Source of the DNA: Phycisphaerae bacterium
Lineage (GTDB): Bacteria; Planctomycetota; Phycisphaerae; Phycisphaerales; Phycisphaeraceae
NCBI GenBank assembly: GCA_030425705.1
Contig: JAUHZU010000014.1
Coordinates: 39,261-103,260, forward strand
DNA: 64,000 bases
Direction: 5' to 3'
Shown: positions 50,921 through 64,000 of the stretch, in pieces
Position numbering within the stretch: the stretch's first letter is position 1
Layout of the letters: the number at the start of each line of letters is the position of its first letter
Notes under the pieces: model-generated
Told to the model about the DNA's origin: nothing
What the model saw: the letters and a program-made list of their open reading frames with translations, nothing else
Databases searched by the model: none
Translations under genes and position numbers: made by a program

Positions 50921-52315
50921 ATGATGCGACTGCTCAAAGTGTTCTTCTGGATCGTCGGCGGGCTGGTTGTCCTCGCCCTGATCGCCGGCGGCGCGATGGC
51001 GCTGATCGGGCCGCGGCTCGGCGGGGGGATGCCGATGACTACCTCGGTCTGGGTCGAGACCGTGAAGACCGGCGGGATGATCGAGACCGTGTCTGCGCCC
51101 GGCGTCGTCGACCCGCTGACGAAAGTCGAGATCAGCGCCCGCGTCTCGGCGCGGATCATGCAGCTCCCGTACAAGGAAGGGGACGCGGTGGTCGCCGACG
51201 GTCCGGACGGCGCGTCGCTGCTGGTCGCGTTGGACGACTCGGATATCCAGGCGCAGCTCGAGTCGGCACAGAAACGGCGGGACGGCCTGGTCGCGTCGGT
51301 CGCGGTGGAGGAGCAGCGGATCGCGGCGTCCGAGGCGTCGCTCGCCGGCACGCTGACGGTGCTCAACGACGCGAAGCGCGAGCTCGATCGGCAGCAGGCC
51401 CTGCACGCGACCGGGGATGTGAGCGAGAAGGTGGTCGAGCAGGCGCAGCGCTCGGCCGACGAGCTGCAGTCGCGCTACGACGCCGAGCAGGCATCGCTCG
51501 AGGCGGCGCGGCTGGGCCTGGAGGTCAGCCGGTTCAACATCGAGGCGGCCGAGGCCGACATCCGCCAGATCGGCGAGCTGCTGAACTACACGACCATCCG
51601 CTCGCCGATCGACGGCGTCGTGACGCGGCTGAACGTCGATGTCGGCGAGATCGCGATCACCGGCACAATGAACAACCCCGGCACGGTGCTGATCGAGGTC
51701 GCCGACCTGTCGCGCATGCTGGTCGTTGCGCGGATCGACGAGGCGAACATCCGCGACGTCGAGCCGGGCCAGCACGTCAACGTCCGGCTGATGGCCTACC
51801 CCGGCCGGGTCTTTACCGGCTGTGTGCAGAGCGTCGCCCTGTCGGTCGCCAGCGAGCCGGGCGCGCAGTACTTCGAGACGAAGGTTCTGCTCGACGAGAC
51901 CGAGGAGTTGCTGCGTTCGGGCCTTTCGGCGGACGTGGAGGTCGAGGTTCGCGAGCACGAGGGCGTCGTGCTGGTCCCCAGCCAGGCGGTGGTGAGCCGG
52001 CCGATCGACGACCTGCCCGCCGAGATCCGCAAGGACAACCCGCTGATCGACCCGACGCGTGCGAACACGATCGTCGTCTTCCGCATCGAGGACGGCAAGG
52101 CCGTGGCCACGCCCGTCCGCATCGGTGCCTCCGACAGTCTGAACACCATCATCCTTGACGGGCTCGACGCGGACACACAGATCGTGACCGGCCCTTACGC
52201 CGTGCTCGAAGGCCTGCAGCACGGCCAGCAGGTCGAAGTCGGCCGGCTGGACGGCGAGGATGTCGAACCCGAACCGGTGAGTGAAGAAACGGTAGAGACA
52301 CCGTCCACGGAGTGA
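50921..52315 (+). CDS. macA: MacA/HlyD-type efflux periplasmic adaptor
   Basis: 464 residues from the ATG at 50921. A membrane helix (about 5-28) is followed by lipoyl/barrel-sandwich half (about 45-95: VSAPGVVDPLTKVEISARVSARI), a coiled-coil hairpin (about 105-215), the second half IRSPIDGVVTRLNVDVGEIAI, then the beta-barrel and membrane-proximal domains and an acidic tail. The family bridges the MacB-like ABC transporter to an outer-membrane TolC channel. The next three genes are exactly those partners. The coiled-coil hairpin is the length seen in tripartite ABC pumps. Longer than the ~370-residue MacA because of inserts near 360-400. Confidence 0.88.
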   Translation: MMRLLKVFFWIVGGLVVLALIAGGAMALIGPRLGGGMPMTTSVWVETVKTGGMIETVSAPGVVDPLTKVEISARVSARIMQLPYKEGDAVVADGPDGASLLVALDDSDIQAQLESAQKRRDGLVASVAVEEQRIAASEASLAGTLTVLNDAKRELDRQQALHATGDVSEKVVEQAQRSADELQSRYDAEQASLEAARLGLEVSRFNIEAAEADIRQIGELLNYTTIRSPIDGVVTRLNVDVGEIAITGTMNNPGTVLIEVADLSRMLVVARIDEANIRDVEPGQHVNVRLMAYPGRVFTGCVQSVALSVASEPGAQYFETKVLLDETEELLRSGLSADVEVEVREHEGVVLVPSQAVVSRPIDDLPAEIRKDNPLIDPTRANTIVVFRIEDGKAVATPVRIGASDSLNTIILDGLDADTQIVTGPYAVLEGLQHGQQVEVGRLDGEDVEPEPVSEETVETPSTE

Positions 52316-52317
52316 AG

Positions 52318-52360
52318 CCCACGCCCTGTGGGTGTGGGACCCAGCCCCATAGGGGCTGGG
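52318..52360. repeat. Two adjacent hairpins between adaptor and ATPase genes
   Basis: The first stem pairs CCCACGCCC with GGGTGTGGG (52318-52338, one G-T pair), and directly after it CCCAGCCCC (52340-52348) pairs perfectly with GGGGCTGGG (52352-52360). No T tract follows. Tandem GC hairpins inside an operon are typical of REP-like sequences or of mRNA segment stabilisers. The two hairpins resemble each other. Confidence 0.6.
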
Positions 52361-52409
52361 CTTCGGGGTGTGCAGCTAGAACCAGATTTTTGTCAACGAA
52401 CGACCTGAT

Positions 52410-53173
52410 TTGCTGATCGAACTGAAGAGCATTACGAAGATCTACAAGATGGGCGTCGAGCGCGTGCATGCGCTCGACGGCGTCGATATCAACGTCGACG
52501 AGGGCGAGTACGTCGCGATCATGGGCAGCTCCGGCTCGGGCAAGAGCACGCTCATGAACATGCTCGGCTGCCTGGACCGGCCGACATCGGGCTCGTACCT
52601 CCTCGCGGGGCAGAACACGAGCCGGATGGGCGCGGCGGCGCAGTCGCGCGTGCGCAACGAGCGGATCGGCTTCGTGTTCCAGAGTTTCGAGCTGATGCCG
52701 CGGACCCCCGCGTGGAAAAACGTCGCGCTGCCGATGATGTACAGCCGGCACGGCTGGGCGGGCATGCGTCGCAAGGCGATGGCTGCGCTGGACCGGGTCG
52801 GCCTCCGCGACCGCGCATCACACAAGCCCAACCAGCTCTCCGGCGGGCAGAAGCAGCGCGTCGCCATCGCACGCGCCCTCATCAACGAGCCCAGCATCCT
52901 CCTCGCCGACGAGCCGACCGGCAACCTCGACTCGAAGACCAGCCACGAGATCCTCGCGCTGTTCGACGAGCTGCACGCCCAGGGCCATACCGTGCTGATG
53001 GTGACCCACGAGGCGGACGTCGCGGCGCACGCCCGCCGGGTCGTGCGTATGCGTGACGGCAAGGTGGCGTCCGACCTGCCGGTTGAAGAAGACGAGGTCG
53101 CCGAGCTGATCCCCGCCCGATCGGGAGCGCTCCAACCCGCGGGCGGAACGCCGGGGGACATGGGGGGTGACGC

Positions 53174-53177
<4 letters not shown>
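52410..53177 (+). CDS. ABC transporter ATPase, MacB/LolD type
   Basis: 255 residues from a TTG. Complete ABC set: Walker [11 protein letters not shown]-loop FVFQSF, signature LSGGQKQR, Walker [14 protein letters not shown] and the H-loop TH. The [22 protein letters not shown] opening and [11 protein letters not shown] place it in the MacB/LolD/FtsE branch. It stops inside the permease gene start (ATGA overlap). The C-terminus is Pro/Gly-rich. In E. coli the equivalent ATPase is fused to the permease; here they are two proteins. Confidence 0.94.
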
Positions 53178-54431
<1,254 letters not shown>

Positions 54432-54439
<8 letters not shown>

Positions 54440-56075
54440 CGTTGCCATCGCCCGGCTCGGATTGTCACTGGTTTTGGTCTGTCTGCTCTTGTTCGTCGGG
54501 TGTGTGCAGGACCCGTTCGCGGGGGAGCCGCTGACCCGCGACGCGGTGCGCGACCGCCTCCGCCGGATCGACCCCGTGCAACTCGAAGGCTACGCCGAAC
54601 AGGCGGAGGCGGAAGATGCGCCTGCCGAGCCCGTCGAGCCGCCCGCTGAACTGGAGGTCTCGCTGGAGCAGTGCCGGGTCTGGGCGCTCGAGCACAACCT
54701 GGACCTGCGGGTCGCCCTGGTCGACCCCGCGCTCGCCGAGACCGCGGTGCAGCAGGAAGAGGCGCGGTTCGAGGCGCTGTTCTTCGGCTCGCTGAACTAC
54801 AGCGACAACCAGTCGCCGACCGCCAGCAACCTTGAGGGCGGCGAGACCAATGCGATCAACGCGAACCTGGGGGTACGCATCCCTACGCGCACCGGCGGGT
54901 CGGTCACGGTCGATTTTACCGGCAGCCGGTTCGAGACCGACAACCAGTTCTCGACACTCAACCCCTCGTTCACCTCGGACATGAGTATCTCGCTCAGCCA
55001 GAACCTGCTCCGCAACGCGGGGGTGCGCGTCAACACCGCGCCGATCCAGATCGCCCGGCTCAGCGCCCAGCAGTCCAACGCCCGCACGAAGCTCGAGGTC
55101 ATCCGCGCACTGACATCCGTCGACCGGCTGTACTGGCGGCTCTACGCGGCGCAGCGCGAGCTGGAGGTCCGCCAGCAACAGCATGAATTGGCGATGGCCC
55201 AGCTCGAGCGTGCCCGGCGACTGGTCGAGAACGGCGACGCCGCGGAGATCGAGATCATGCGGGCCGAGTCCGGCGTGGCCGACGGCCTGGAAGCGATCAT
55301 CGTCGCGGAGAACCTGGTCCGCCAGCGCGCCCGCGACCTCAAGCGGCTGCTGAACGTGCCCGAACTGCCGATGCGCGGCCCGACACAGCTGGTCACGACG
55401 ACGCCCGCCAACCCGGTCGCCTACGACCTGCCCGAGGGCGCGCTGCTGGCCGACGCGATGGCCGGCCGGCTCGAATTGCTCGAACTGGAACTCGCGCTCG
55501 CGCAGGACGCGCTCAACATCGAGGTCGCGCGCAACGGCACGCTTCCGCTCGCCGCCTTCGAGTACCGCTACACCCGCAACGGCCTGGGCGACGACTTCGG
55601 CGACGCCTTCGAGCAGGACTTTGACGAGAACTTTGATGACCACACGCTCGGCCTGCGCTTCGAGGTGCCCCTGGGCAACCAGGCGGCGCGGGCCGCGCTG
55701 ACGCGGGCGCTGCTCACCCGGGTGCAACGCCTCGCCACCCGCGACCAGCGCGAGGCGCAGGTCCGGCAGGAAGTCCTCGACGCGATGGACACGCTCGACG
55801 CGGCCTGGCAGCGGGTCCTCGCCAGCCGGCAGTCGGCCATGCTCGCCGCCCGGGTCCTCGCCGCCGAGCAGCGCCAATTCGACCAGGGGCTGAACACCTC
55901 GACCGACGTGCAGGACGCCCAGACCCGCCTGGCCGACGCCCAGTCCAGCGAGGTCCGGGCGCTGGTGGACTACCAGATCGCCCAGATCGACCTCGCCTTC
56001 GCGACCGGCACCGTGCTTGGGGCAACGCAGGTCCGCTGGGAGCCCAGCGGGCTGCCGGACGACCTTCATCCCTGA
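54432..56075 (+). CDS. TolC-family outer-membrane lipoprotein
   Basis: 547 residues with a lipoprotein signal ending LFVGC (Cys about 24). An acidic linker is followed by two outer-membrane efflux (OEP) repeats: [67 protein letters not shown], and [25 protein letters not shown]. Strand and helix pattern fit trimeric TolC-like channels. As last gene of the four-gene set it completes a tripartite export machine. Overlaps the permease stop. Confidence 0.92.
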
Positions 56076-56175
56076 TCGCCTGCACACCCAAGCACACCCG
56101 GCAGGATGTCAGCCCGCCCGGGGCCGCTCTGCCAGCTTGGCAGCAGCGGGGTGGGGGTGTGACGGGTGTGCCGCC

Positions 56176-58037
<1,862 letters not shown>

Positions 58038-58118
58038 GCGGGGCCCCGCGGCTTCGCGGACCACGCGATCGATCATTCTTTGATCACACACAACACCTCG
58101 CCACGGAGCGAACCCACG

Positions 58119-58445
58119 ATGGCTACCAAGACCAAGAAAACCACCAAGTCCAAAACCACCGTCACCCCGCTGGACGACCGCGTCCTGGTCCTGCCCGACT
58201 CGGCGGAAGAAAAGACCGCCAGCGGCCTCTACCTCCCCGAAGGTGCGAAGGAGAAGCCCCAGACCGGCAAGGTCGTTGCCGTGGGCCCGGGCAAGCTCAC
58301 CGACACCGGCGAACGCGGCGCGCTCTCGGTCAAGAAGGGCGATACCGTCCTCTTCGGCAAGTACGGCGGCAGCGAGATCGACATCGACGGCGTCGAGTAC
58401 AAGATCATGCGCGAGTCCGAACTGCTCGGCGTCATCGAGAAGTAA
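58119..58445 (+). CDS. groES: Co-chaperonin GroES
   Basis: 108 residues from the ATG at 58119, after GGAG eleven bases upstream. It starts with a Lys/Thr-rich extension ([11 protein letters not shown]) then the GroES fold: [78 protein letters not shown]. The mobile loop is the [11 protein letters not shown] part. A longer frame to 58080 is less probable. It lies between two groEL genes, which both could use it as lid. Confidence 0.97.
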   Translation: MATKTKKTTKSKTTVTPLDDRVLVLPDSAEEKTASGLYLPEGAKEKPQTGKVVAVGPGKLTDTGERGALSVKKGDTVLFGKYGGSEIDIDGVEYKIMRESELLGVIEK

Positions 58446-58533
58446 GCCGCCCGCCGCCGCGCAGCCACGAAGCGGCGCGGACCGCGTATACACCTGACCC
58501 ACCCCAACCACCCTCCCACTGGAGCCATCCACC

Positions 58534-60147
<1,614 letters not shown>

Positions 60148-60163
60148 TCGATCGATTGAATGA

Positions 60164-60194
60164 GGCGGGGGGTCGGAAGACCCCTTGCCTTTTT
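60164..60194 (+). terminator. Rho-independent terminator after groEL2
   Basis: Stem GGGGTC (60169-60174) with GACCCC (60179-60184), loop GGAA, extended outward by GGC (60164-60166) with GCC (60187-60189), then TTTTT (60190-60194). It ends the chaperonin operon. Confidence 0.85.
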
Positions 60195-60196
60195 AG

Positions 60197-60273
60197 ATCG
60201 GGTTTAGGGTCTCGGGTCTCGGGTTTCGTGATCCCCAAGCCCGGTACCCGAGACCCTAGCCCCGAAGCCCGAT
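60197..60273. repeat. Imperfect palindrome upstream of dnaJ
   Basis: ATCGGG (60197-60202) and TAGGGTCTCGGGT (60205-60217) pair with ACCCGAGACCCTA (60246-60258, perfect 13 bases) and CCCGAT (60268-60273). Within the left arm GTCTCGGG occurs twice in tandem. It ends three bases before the dnaJ ATG. The region may be a mobile palindromic repeat or a leader fold masking the dnaJ start. Confidence 0.6.
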
Positions 60274-60276
60274 TTC

Positions 60277-61404
60277 ATGGCCACTAAGCGCGACTACTAC
60301 GAGGTGTTGCAGGTCGAGCGGACCGCCAGCGGCGACGTGATCAAGCGTGCGTACCGCAAGATGGCGATGCGTTACCACCCCGACCGCAACCCCGACGACA
60401 AAGACGCCGAGCAGAAGTTCAAGGAGTGTGCCGAGGCCTACGAGGTCCTTTCGGACGACGCGAAGCGCCGGCGGTACGACCAGTTCGGCCACGCGGGGAT
60501 GAAGGGCCAGGCCGGCCACGACTTCGGCACGATGAACGCGCAGGACATCTTCTCGATGTTCGACGACATCTTCGGCGGCGGCTTCGGCAACGGCCGGTCA
60601 CGCGGCCGGGGCGGCAGCCGGGCGCAGCGCGGCTACGACCTGGAGACCGTGACGATCGTCACGCTCGAAGAGGTGCTCTTCGGCGTCGAGAAGGAGATCG
60701 AGTTCACGCGGCAGGACACCTGCCAGACCTGCTCCGGCACGGGCGGCAAGCCCGGCACCGAGCCGCTGACCTGTGTCACCTGCGGCGGGGCGGGGCAGGT
60801 CCAGCAGCAGGGCTTCGGCGGCATGTTCCGCATGGTCACCACCTGCCCGGGCTGCGGCGGCGCGGGCAAGAGCTACCGCGAGAAGTGCCCCGGCTGCGGC
60901 GGCAACGGCCGGGAGCCCCGAAAGGTCACGCTCTCCGTCAAGGTCCCCGCGGGCATCCGCGACGGCCAGGCCATCCGCGTCCATGGCGAGGGCGAGCCCG
61001 GGTCCCCGGGCGCGCCGCGCGGCGACCTGCACGTCGTCGTCCGCGTCGAGACGCACGAGGTCTTCACCCGCGAAGACGACCACCTCATCCTCCGCATGCC
61101 GACCAGCTTTGCGCAGGCCGCGCTCGGCGCGACCGTCACCGTGCCCACGCTCGACGGCGACCACGAGCTGACCCTCAAGCCCGGCACGCAGCACGGCGAC
61201 CTGCTCAAAGTCCGCGGCGAGGGCCTGCCCAACCTCCGCAGCGGGCGGCGCGGCGACCTGGTCGTTGCGGTGCTGATCGAGGTGCCCAAGAAGCTGACCA
61301 AGGAACAGGCCGAGCTGTTGCAGGCCTACGCCGCGACCGAGAACCACGACGTGATGCCCCACAGCAAGGGGTTCTGGGAGAAGATCAAGACCTACATCGG
61401 CTGA
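60277..61404 (+). CDS. dnaJ: Chaperone DnaJ
   Basis: 375 residues, full type I DnaJ: J domain with the HPD motif (YHPDRNP), Gly/Phe region ([10 protein letters not shown]), four zinc-finger repeats ([32 protein letters not shown]), and the C-terminal substrate domain ending in [14 protein letters not shown]. It stimulates DnaK and delivers substrates. grpE follows, dnaK is not in the window. A large palindrome lies directly before the ATG and may affect initiation. Confidence 0.98.
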   Translation: MATKRDYYEVLQVERTASGDVIKRAYRKMAMRYHPDRNPDDKDAEQKFKECAEAYEVLSDDAKRRRYDQFGHAGMKGQAGHDFGTMNAQDIFSMFDDIFGGGFGNGRSRGRGGSRAQRGYDLETVTIVTLEEVLFGVEKEIEFTRQDTCQTCSGTGGKPGTEPLTCVTCGGAGQVQQQGFGGMFRMVTTCPGCGGAGKSYREKCPGCGGNGREPRKVTLSVKVPAGIRDGQAIRVHGEGEPGSPGAPRGDLHVVVRVETHEVFTREDDHLILRMPTSFAQAALGATVTVPTLDGDHELTLKPGTQHGDLLKVRGEGLPNLRSGRRGDLVVAVLIEVPKKLTKEQAELLQAYAATENHDVMPHSKGFWEKIKTYIG

Positions 61405-61430
61405 CGCGCTGATGCCGCGTCGGCCACTGG

Positions 61431-62066
61431 ATGAGCACCATGCCCGAACACGACCCCACCCATGCCGAGCCGGGCGAAGACGGCTATTACGAGATCGACC
61501 CCGAGGGGCCCGATGCGAGCGACCTCGCCCGCGCCGCCGCGGCGGACGCCGCCGAGGACGCGCAGCGTGACGCCGCCGCCGCGGCGGGAGACGCGGCCGC
61601 GGCCGAGCAGGACGTCTTGGCTCGCGTGCAGCAGGAACGCGACGAGCTGGAGCAGAAGCTCCTGCGTGTGTCGGCCGACTACCAGAACTTCGCCCGCCGG
61701 GCCCAGCAGAACATCACCGCCGCCGGCGAACAGAAGCTGATGGATGTCGCCCGCGGCCTGGTGACGGTGCTCGACCACTTCGACCGCGCGCTCGAGGCGG
61801 CGGGCGGCTCCGAGGCCGAGCCTCAGGGCGACCTGCACCGCGGCGTCACCATGGTCCACCAGGAACTACTCGCGACGCTCGGGCGGTTCGGTATCGAACG
61901 CGTCGATGTCCAGGCCGGCGAGCCGTTCGACCCGGTCCGCCACGAGGCGCTGATGCGACAGCCCGCCGAGGGGATCGACTCGAACCACGTCACGATGCAG
62001 ATGCAGCCGGGCTACGTCATCGGCGAGAAGGTCGTCCGCCCCGCGCAGGTCGGCGTCGCCGAGTAA
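61431..62066 (+). CDS. grpE: Nucleotide exchange factor GrpE
   Basis: 211 residues. An acidic, alanine-rich N-terminus (about 1-60) leads to the coiled coil (about 60-110, ERDELEQKLLRVSADYQNFARRA) and the head domain with VLDHFDRALEA, GVTMVHQELLATLGRFGIERVD, FDPVRHEALMRQP and GYVIGEKVVRPAQVGVA, the GrpE signature. It opens DnaK for nucleotide exchange. The gene is 26 bases after dnaJ and 14 before the zinc-ribbon gene. Confidence 0.96.
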   Translation: MSTMPEHDPTHAEPGEDGYYEIDPEGPDASDLARAAAADAAEDAQRDAAAAAGDAAAAEQDVLARVQQERDELEQKLLRVSADYQNFARRAQQNITAAGEQKLMDVARGLVTVLDHFDRALEAAGGSEAEPQGDLHRGVTMVHQELLATLGRFGIERVDVQAGEPFDPVRHEALMRQPAEGIDSNHVTMQMQPGYVIGEKVVRPAQVGVAE

Positions 62067-62080
62067 TCAGCGAGAACACC

Positions 62081-62428
62081 ATGCCCACCTACGACTACGA
62101 GTGCGACGCCTGCGGACACGCCTTCGAAGAGTTCCAGTCGATGACGGCCAAGCCGCTCAAGAAGTGCCCCGATTGCGGCAAGCCTAAGCTCCGCCGGCTC
62201 ATCGGCACGGGCGCGGGCATCATCTTCAAGGGCTCGGGCTTCTACGAGACCGACTACCGCTCCGACAGCTACAGCAAGGACGCCAAGGCCGACAAGGACG
62301 GCGGCACATCGTCGGGCGAGAAGAAAGACGGCAAGGCCAAGGACACCGCCAAGGCCGAGAAGAAGCCCGCCGCCGAGAAGTCCGACAGCAAAGCCGACAA
62401 GCCCAAGCCGAGCAAGAAGACGGAGTAG
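62081..62428 (+). CDS. FmdB-type zinc-ribbon protein
   Basis: 115 residues. The N-terminal zinc ribbon MPTYDYECDACGHAFEEFQSM with CPDCGKPKLRRLIG (two CxxC pairs) and GIIFKGSGFYETDYRS is the FmdB regulatory-domain family (CxxC-CxxC). The remainder is a highly charged Lys/Asp/Ala-rich tail, probably disordered. Function of such small zinc proteins is uncertain; they occur near stress genes. It lies at the end of the chaperone block. Confidence 0.9.
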   Translation: MPTYDYECDACGHAFEEFQSMTAKPLKKCPDCGKPKLRRLIGTGAGIIFKGSGFYETDYRSDSYSKDAKADKDGGTSSGEKKDGKAKDTAKAEKKPAAEKSDSKADKPKPSKKTE

Positions 62429-62476
62429 GGCGTAAGCCGGCGTAGCTATCGCGATGCAAGATAGCGCTGATGTGTT

Positions 62477-63739
62477 TTACTCCGATCCGCCTTCGCCTTC
62501 CCCCAGCCACCCCGGCGTGGCGTCGCGCAGCATCTGGCCGAACTCGGGCTTGACCCCGCCGAACACCGTCACGATCCGCCCATCCACGAAGACGACGGTC
62601 CGCGGCACGGTCGGCAGGCCGAGCGTCATCGCCGCCTGCCCGGTCACGTCCAGCAGCACCGGCAGGTCGTAGTCCACCCCCGTCTGCTCGGACAGGAGCG
62701 CGATCCACTCGCGCACCTGCTTGCTCTTCTCCAGCACGTTCACCGCGAACACGCGGACATCGTGGCCTTCTTCATCCGCCCAGTCCTGGTAGGCGACGAG
62801 GTCGCCCAGGTCGGTCAGCGACGGCCGGCTCCATGTCGCGAAGAACTCCAGCACCACCACGCCTTCGTCGAGCGTGCTCAGGTCCAGCGTCTCGTCCGCG
62901 TCCAGCACCGCCAGCTCGACCTCCGGCAGCGTGAGGTCGATGAGCGTCGGCGCGTTGGGCCCGCCCTGCTGGGCGTTGGGGTTGCGCGGCGGGGCGAGCA
63001 GCTCCGCCATCGTCCCGACCGCCTGCGACTGCCGGGTATCGAACGTGAAGAGCCCGTCGTCGAAGGGCTCCTCGGCGGGCAGGACCGTGAGCCCGTAGTG
63101 GAACCGCGCGTCGACCAGGCCGCTGCCGTCGAGCTGCTTGTCGTCGGCCACGAGCACGACGTCGTCGAGCAGCAGGGTCGCGGGGTCGCAGGAGAACGTG
63201 AGGTCGCCGAGTTGCGTAGGCAGGCGCAGGCGCGGCCGGGCCGCAGGGTCGTCGTCGCGGGGCTTGAGCGCGTCGGCGGCCGGGGCGTGGCCGGCGCTGA
63301 GCCACATCATCGGCGTGTCGGCCAGGAGCAGCGCCAGGGCCGGCGGCACCGGGTCGTTCACATCCGGCACCAGGCGGACCAGCGCGTCGTAGCTCAGCCC
63401 GTCGGCGAGCGGCGCTTCGAGGTGTCGGCCGGGGATGCGCTCGCTGCGGAGAAAGACCGTCTGCCCGTCGCAGACCAGCGTGAAGCCCGGGCGGTTAATG
63501 CGTAGCCGGTCGGTCGTCCGATCCAGCCAGACCTCGTAGTGCGTCGAGACGAACTCGGTCTCGTCGGGGTAGGAAAAGTAGATCGTGTAGTCGGCAACGA
63601 CGTGGGCCCGCTCGAGGTCGCGGTGGGCCTGGACGACACGGTCGGGCAGGGGGTCGCCCTCGCCTGGCGCGGCGACCGCAGGGGCCGGCAGCAGCAGCGC
63701 GGCGAGGAGGGTGATGGGGATGGCGACGCGGCTGGACAT
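62477..63739 (-). CDS. Exported thioredoxin-fold (TlpA/redoxin-like) protein lacking CxxC
   Basis: 420 residues from the ATG at 63739; the frame goes back to a GTG at 63766, but a signal peptide begins at 63739 (MSSRVAIPITLLAALLLPAPAVA). An N-terminal beta-rich domain resembling DUF2092/LolA-like lipoprotein carriers (about 25-250: HVVADYTIYFSYPDETEFV) is followed by a TlpA-like thioredoxin domain (about 265-410: VVVLEFFATWSRPSLTDLGDLV, AMTLGLPTVPRTVVFVDGRIV). The usual WCxPC is WSRPS, so it cannot do dithiol chemistry. It may be a binding or scaffold protein. Confidence 0.8.
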   Translation of the reverse strand: MSSRVAIPITLLAALLLPAPAVAAPGEGDPLPDRVVQAHRDLERAHVVADYTIYFSYPDETEFVSTHYEVWLDRTTDRLRINRPGFTLVCDGQTVFLRSERIPGRHLEAPLADGLSYDALVRLVPDVNDPVPPALALLLADTPMMWLSAGHAPAADALKPRDDDPAARPRLRLPTQLGDLTFSCDPATLLLDDVVLVADDKQLDGSGLVDARFHYGLTVLPAEEPFDDGLFTFDTRQSQAVGTMAELLAPPRNPNAQQGGPNAPTLIDLTLPEVELAVLDADETLDLSTLDEGVVVLEFFATWSRPSLTDLGDLVAYQDWADEEGHDVRVFAVNVLEKSKQVREWIALLSEQTGVDYDLPVLLDVTGQAAMTLGLPTVPRTVVFVDGRIVTVFGGVKPEFGQMLRDATPGWLGEGEGGSE

Positions 63740-63882
63740 GTTTGGGCCCCGGTCGGCGTGGGTCACCCGCTGAGGATACCCCGCTCCATGCCCGACGCCA
63801 ACGGCCGACCGAGGATTCGGGTTACCCCCTCGGCGGGTCTGACCGGTACCGGGCCCGGGCGCTCACACCCCTCCAGACAGGT

Positions 63883-63910
63883 TTGCAAGGCCGGTTTGAC
63901 GTGGTACAAT
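63883..63910 (+). promoter_or_regulatory. Promoter of tRNA-Gly
   Basis: -35 TTGCAA (63883-63888), 16-base spacer, and -10 TACAAT (63905-63910, five of six) preceded by TGG, an extended -10. The mature tRNA begins 15 bases after the -10. Confidence 0.7.
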
Positions 63911-63924
63911 CCCCCTTCGCTGAT

Positions 63925-63996
63925 GCGGGTGTAGCTCAGTGGTAGAGCGTCACGTTGCCAACGTGAATGTCGTGAGTTCAAATCTCATCACCCGCT
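63925..63996 (+). tRNA. tRNA-Gly (anticodon GCC)
   Basis: The acceptor stem pairs GCGGGTG (63925-63931) with CACCCGC (63989-63995), discriminator T. The anticodon loop TTGCCAA gives GCC between stem halves TCACG and CGTGA. The D arm (GCTC, GAGC) and T arm (GTGAG with TTCAAAT, CTCAT, one G-T pair) are normal. CCA is not encoded. It reads GGC/GGU codons, heavily used in this GC-rich genome. Confidence 0.97.
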
Positions 63997-64000
63997 TTCG

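Noticed and set aside
50833..52158. Alternative frame of ~441 codons over the efflux adaptor
   Set aside because: It overlaps the adaptor gene in another frame, is arginine-rich and has no domain; the HlyD-type frame is clear.
63896..63910. TTGACG and TACAAT as the -35/-10 pair for the tRNA
   Set aside because: They are separated by only three bases; TTGCAA at 63883-63888 gives a workable spacing instead.

Overview
The window is GC-rich bacterial chromosome, about two-thirds G+C by eye, dense with short intergenic gaps. Alpha-type flagellar genes lacking fliM, GTG and TTG starts, several starts without a Shine-Dalgarno sequence, paired groEL genes, many lipoproteins and Sec-exported proteins, and mreBCD together suggest a Gram-negative-type member of the Planctomycetota, most likely of the class Phycisphaerae. 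That placement is inference from gene content; no rRNA gene is present to confirm it.

Positions 1-22947 hold one nearly continuous plus-strand flagellar cluster: fliF (3' end only), fliG, fliH, fliI, a foreign-looking small gene, fliJ, a motE-like gene, fliK, flgD, a small gene, flgE, flbD, motA, motB, fliL, fliN, fliO, fliP, fliQ, fliR, flhB, flhA, flhF, flhG, a small membrane protein and the sigma-28 gene fliA. It encodes the M-ring/switch base, the ATPase complex, the whole export gate, hook and hook cap, the stator, two positioning factors and the flagellar sigma factor. Candidate sigma-28 -10 boxes lie before motA and fliL. fliM is absent from its usual place between fliL and fliN.

Positions 22948-32400 carry argS, a palindromic repeat, a DUF1802 gene, a membrane glycosyltransferase on the minus strand, two lipoproteins related to TolB-type proteins, a small conserved-looking gene, a XerC/D-type recombinase, and a short exported heavy-metal-associated (HMA) protein whose reading frame runs through an in-frame TGA exactly where the first metal-binding cysteine is expected. 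I read this as a probable selenoprotein; it is the most interesting item in the window.

Positions 32401-41650 contain lnt (lipoprotein maturation), a HEAT-repeat protein, an anchored coiled-coil protein, a 60-residue membrane protein, the cell-shape genes mreB, mreC and mreD, and on the minus strand galE and a VTT/DedA-family membrane protein. Positions 41662-45939 (minus strand) carry an enlarged sodium:alanine-type symporter, a lipoprotein coupled to an amidohydrolase-fold protein that has lost its metal ligands, and gcvH.

Positions 46208-56075 (plus strand) hold sulfate activation (cysD and a cysN-cysC fusion with an altered kinase loop), a gamma-glutamyltranspeptidase and a four-gene MacAB-TolC-like export system. 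Positions 56358-62428 are a protein-folding block: groEL, groES, a second different groEL, dnaJ, grpE and an FmdB-type zinc-ribbon gene. The window ends with a thioredoxin-fold protein lacking its CxxC and a tRNA-Gly(GCC) with a good promoter.
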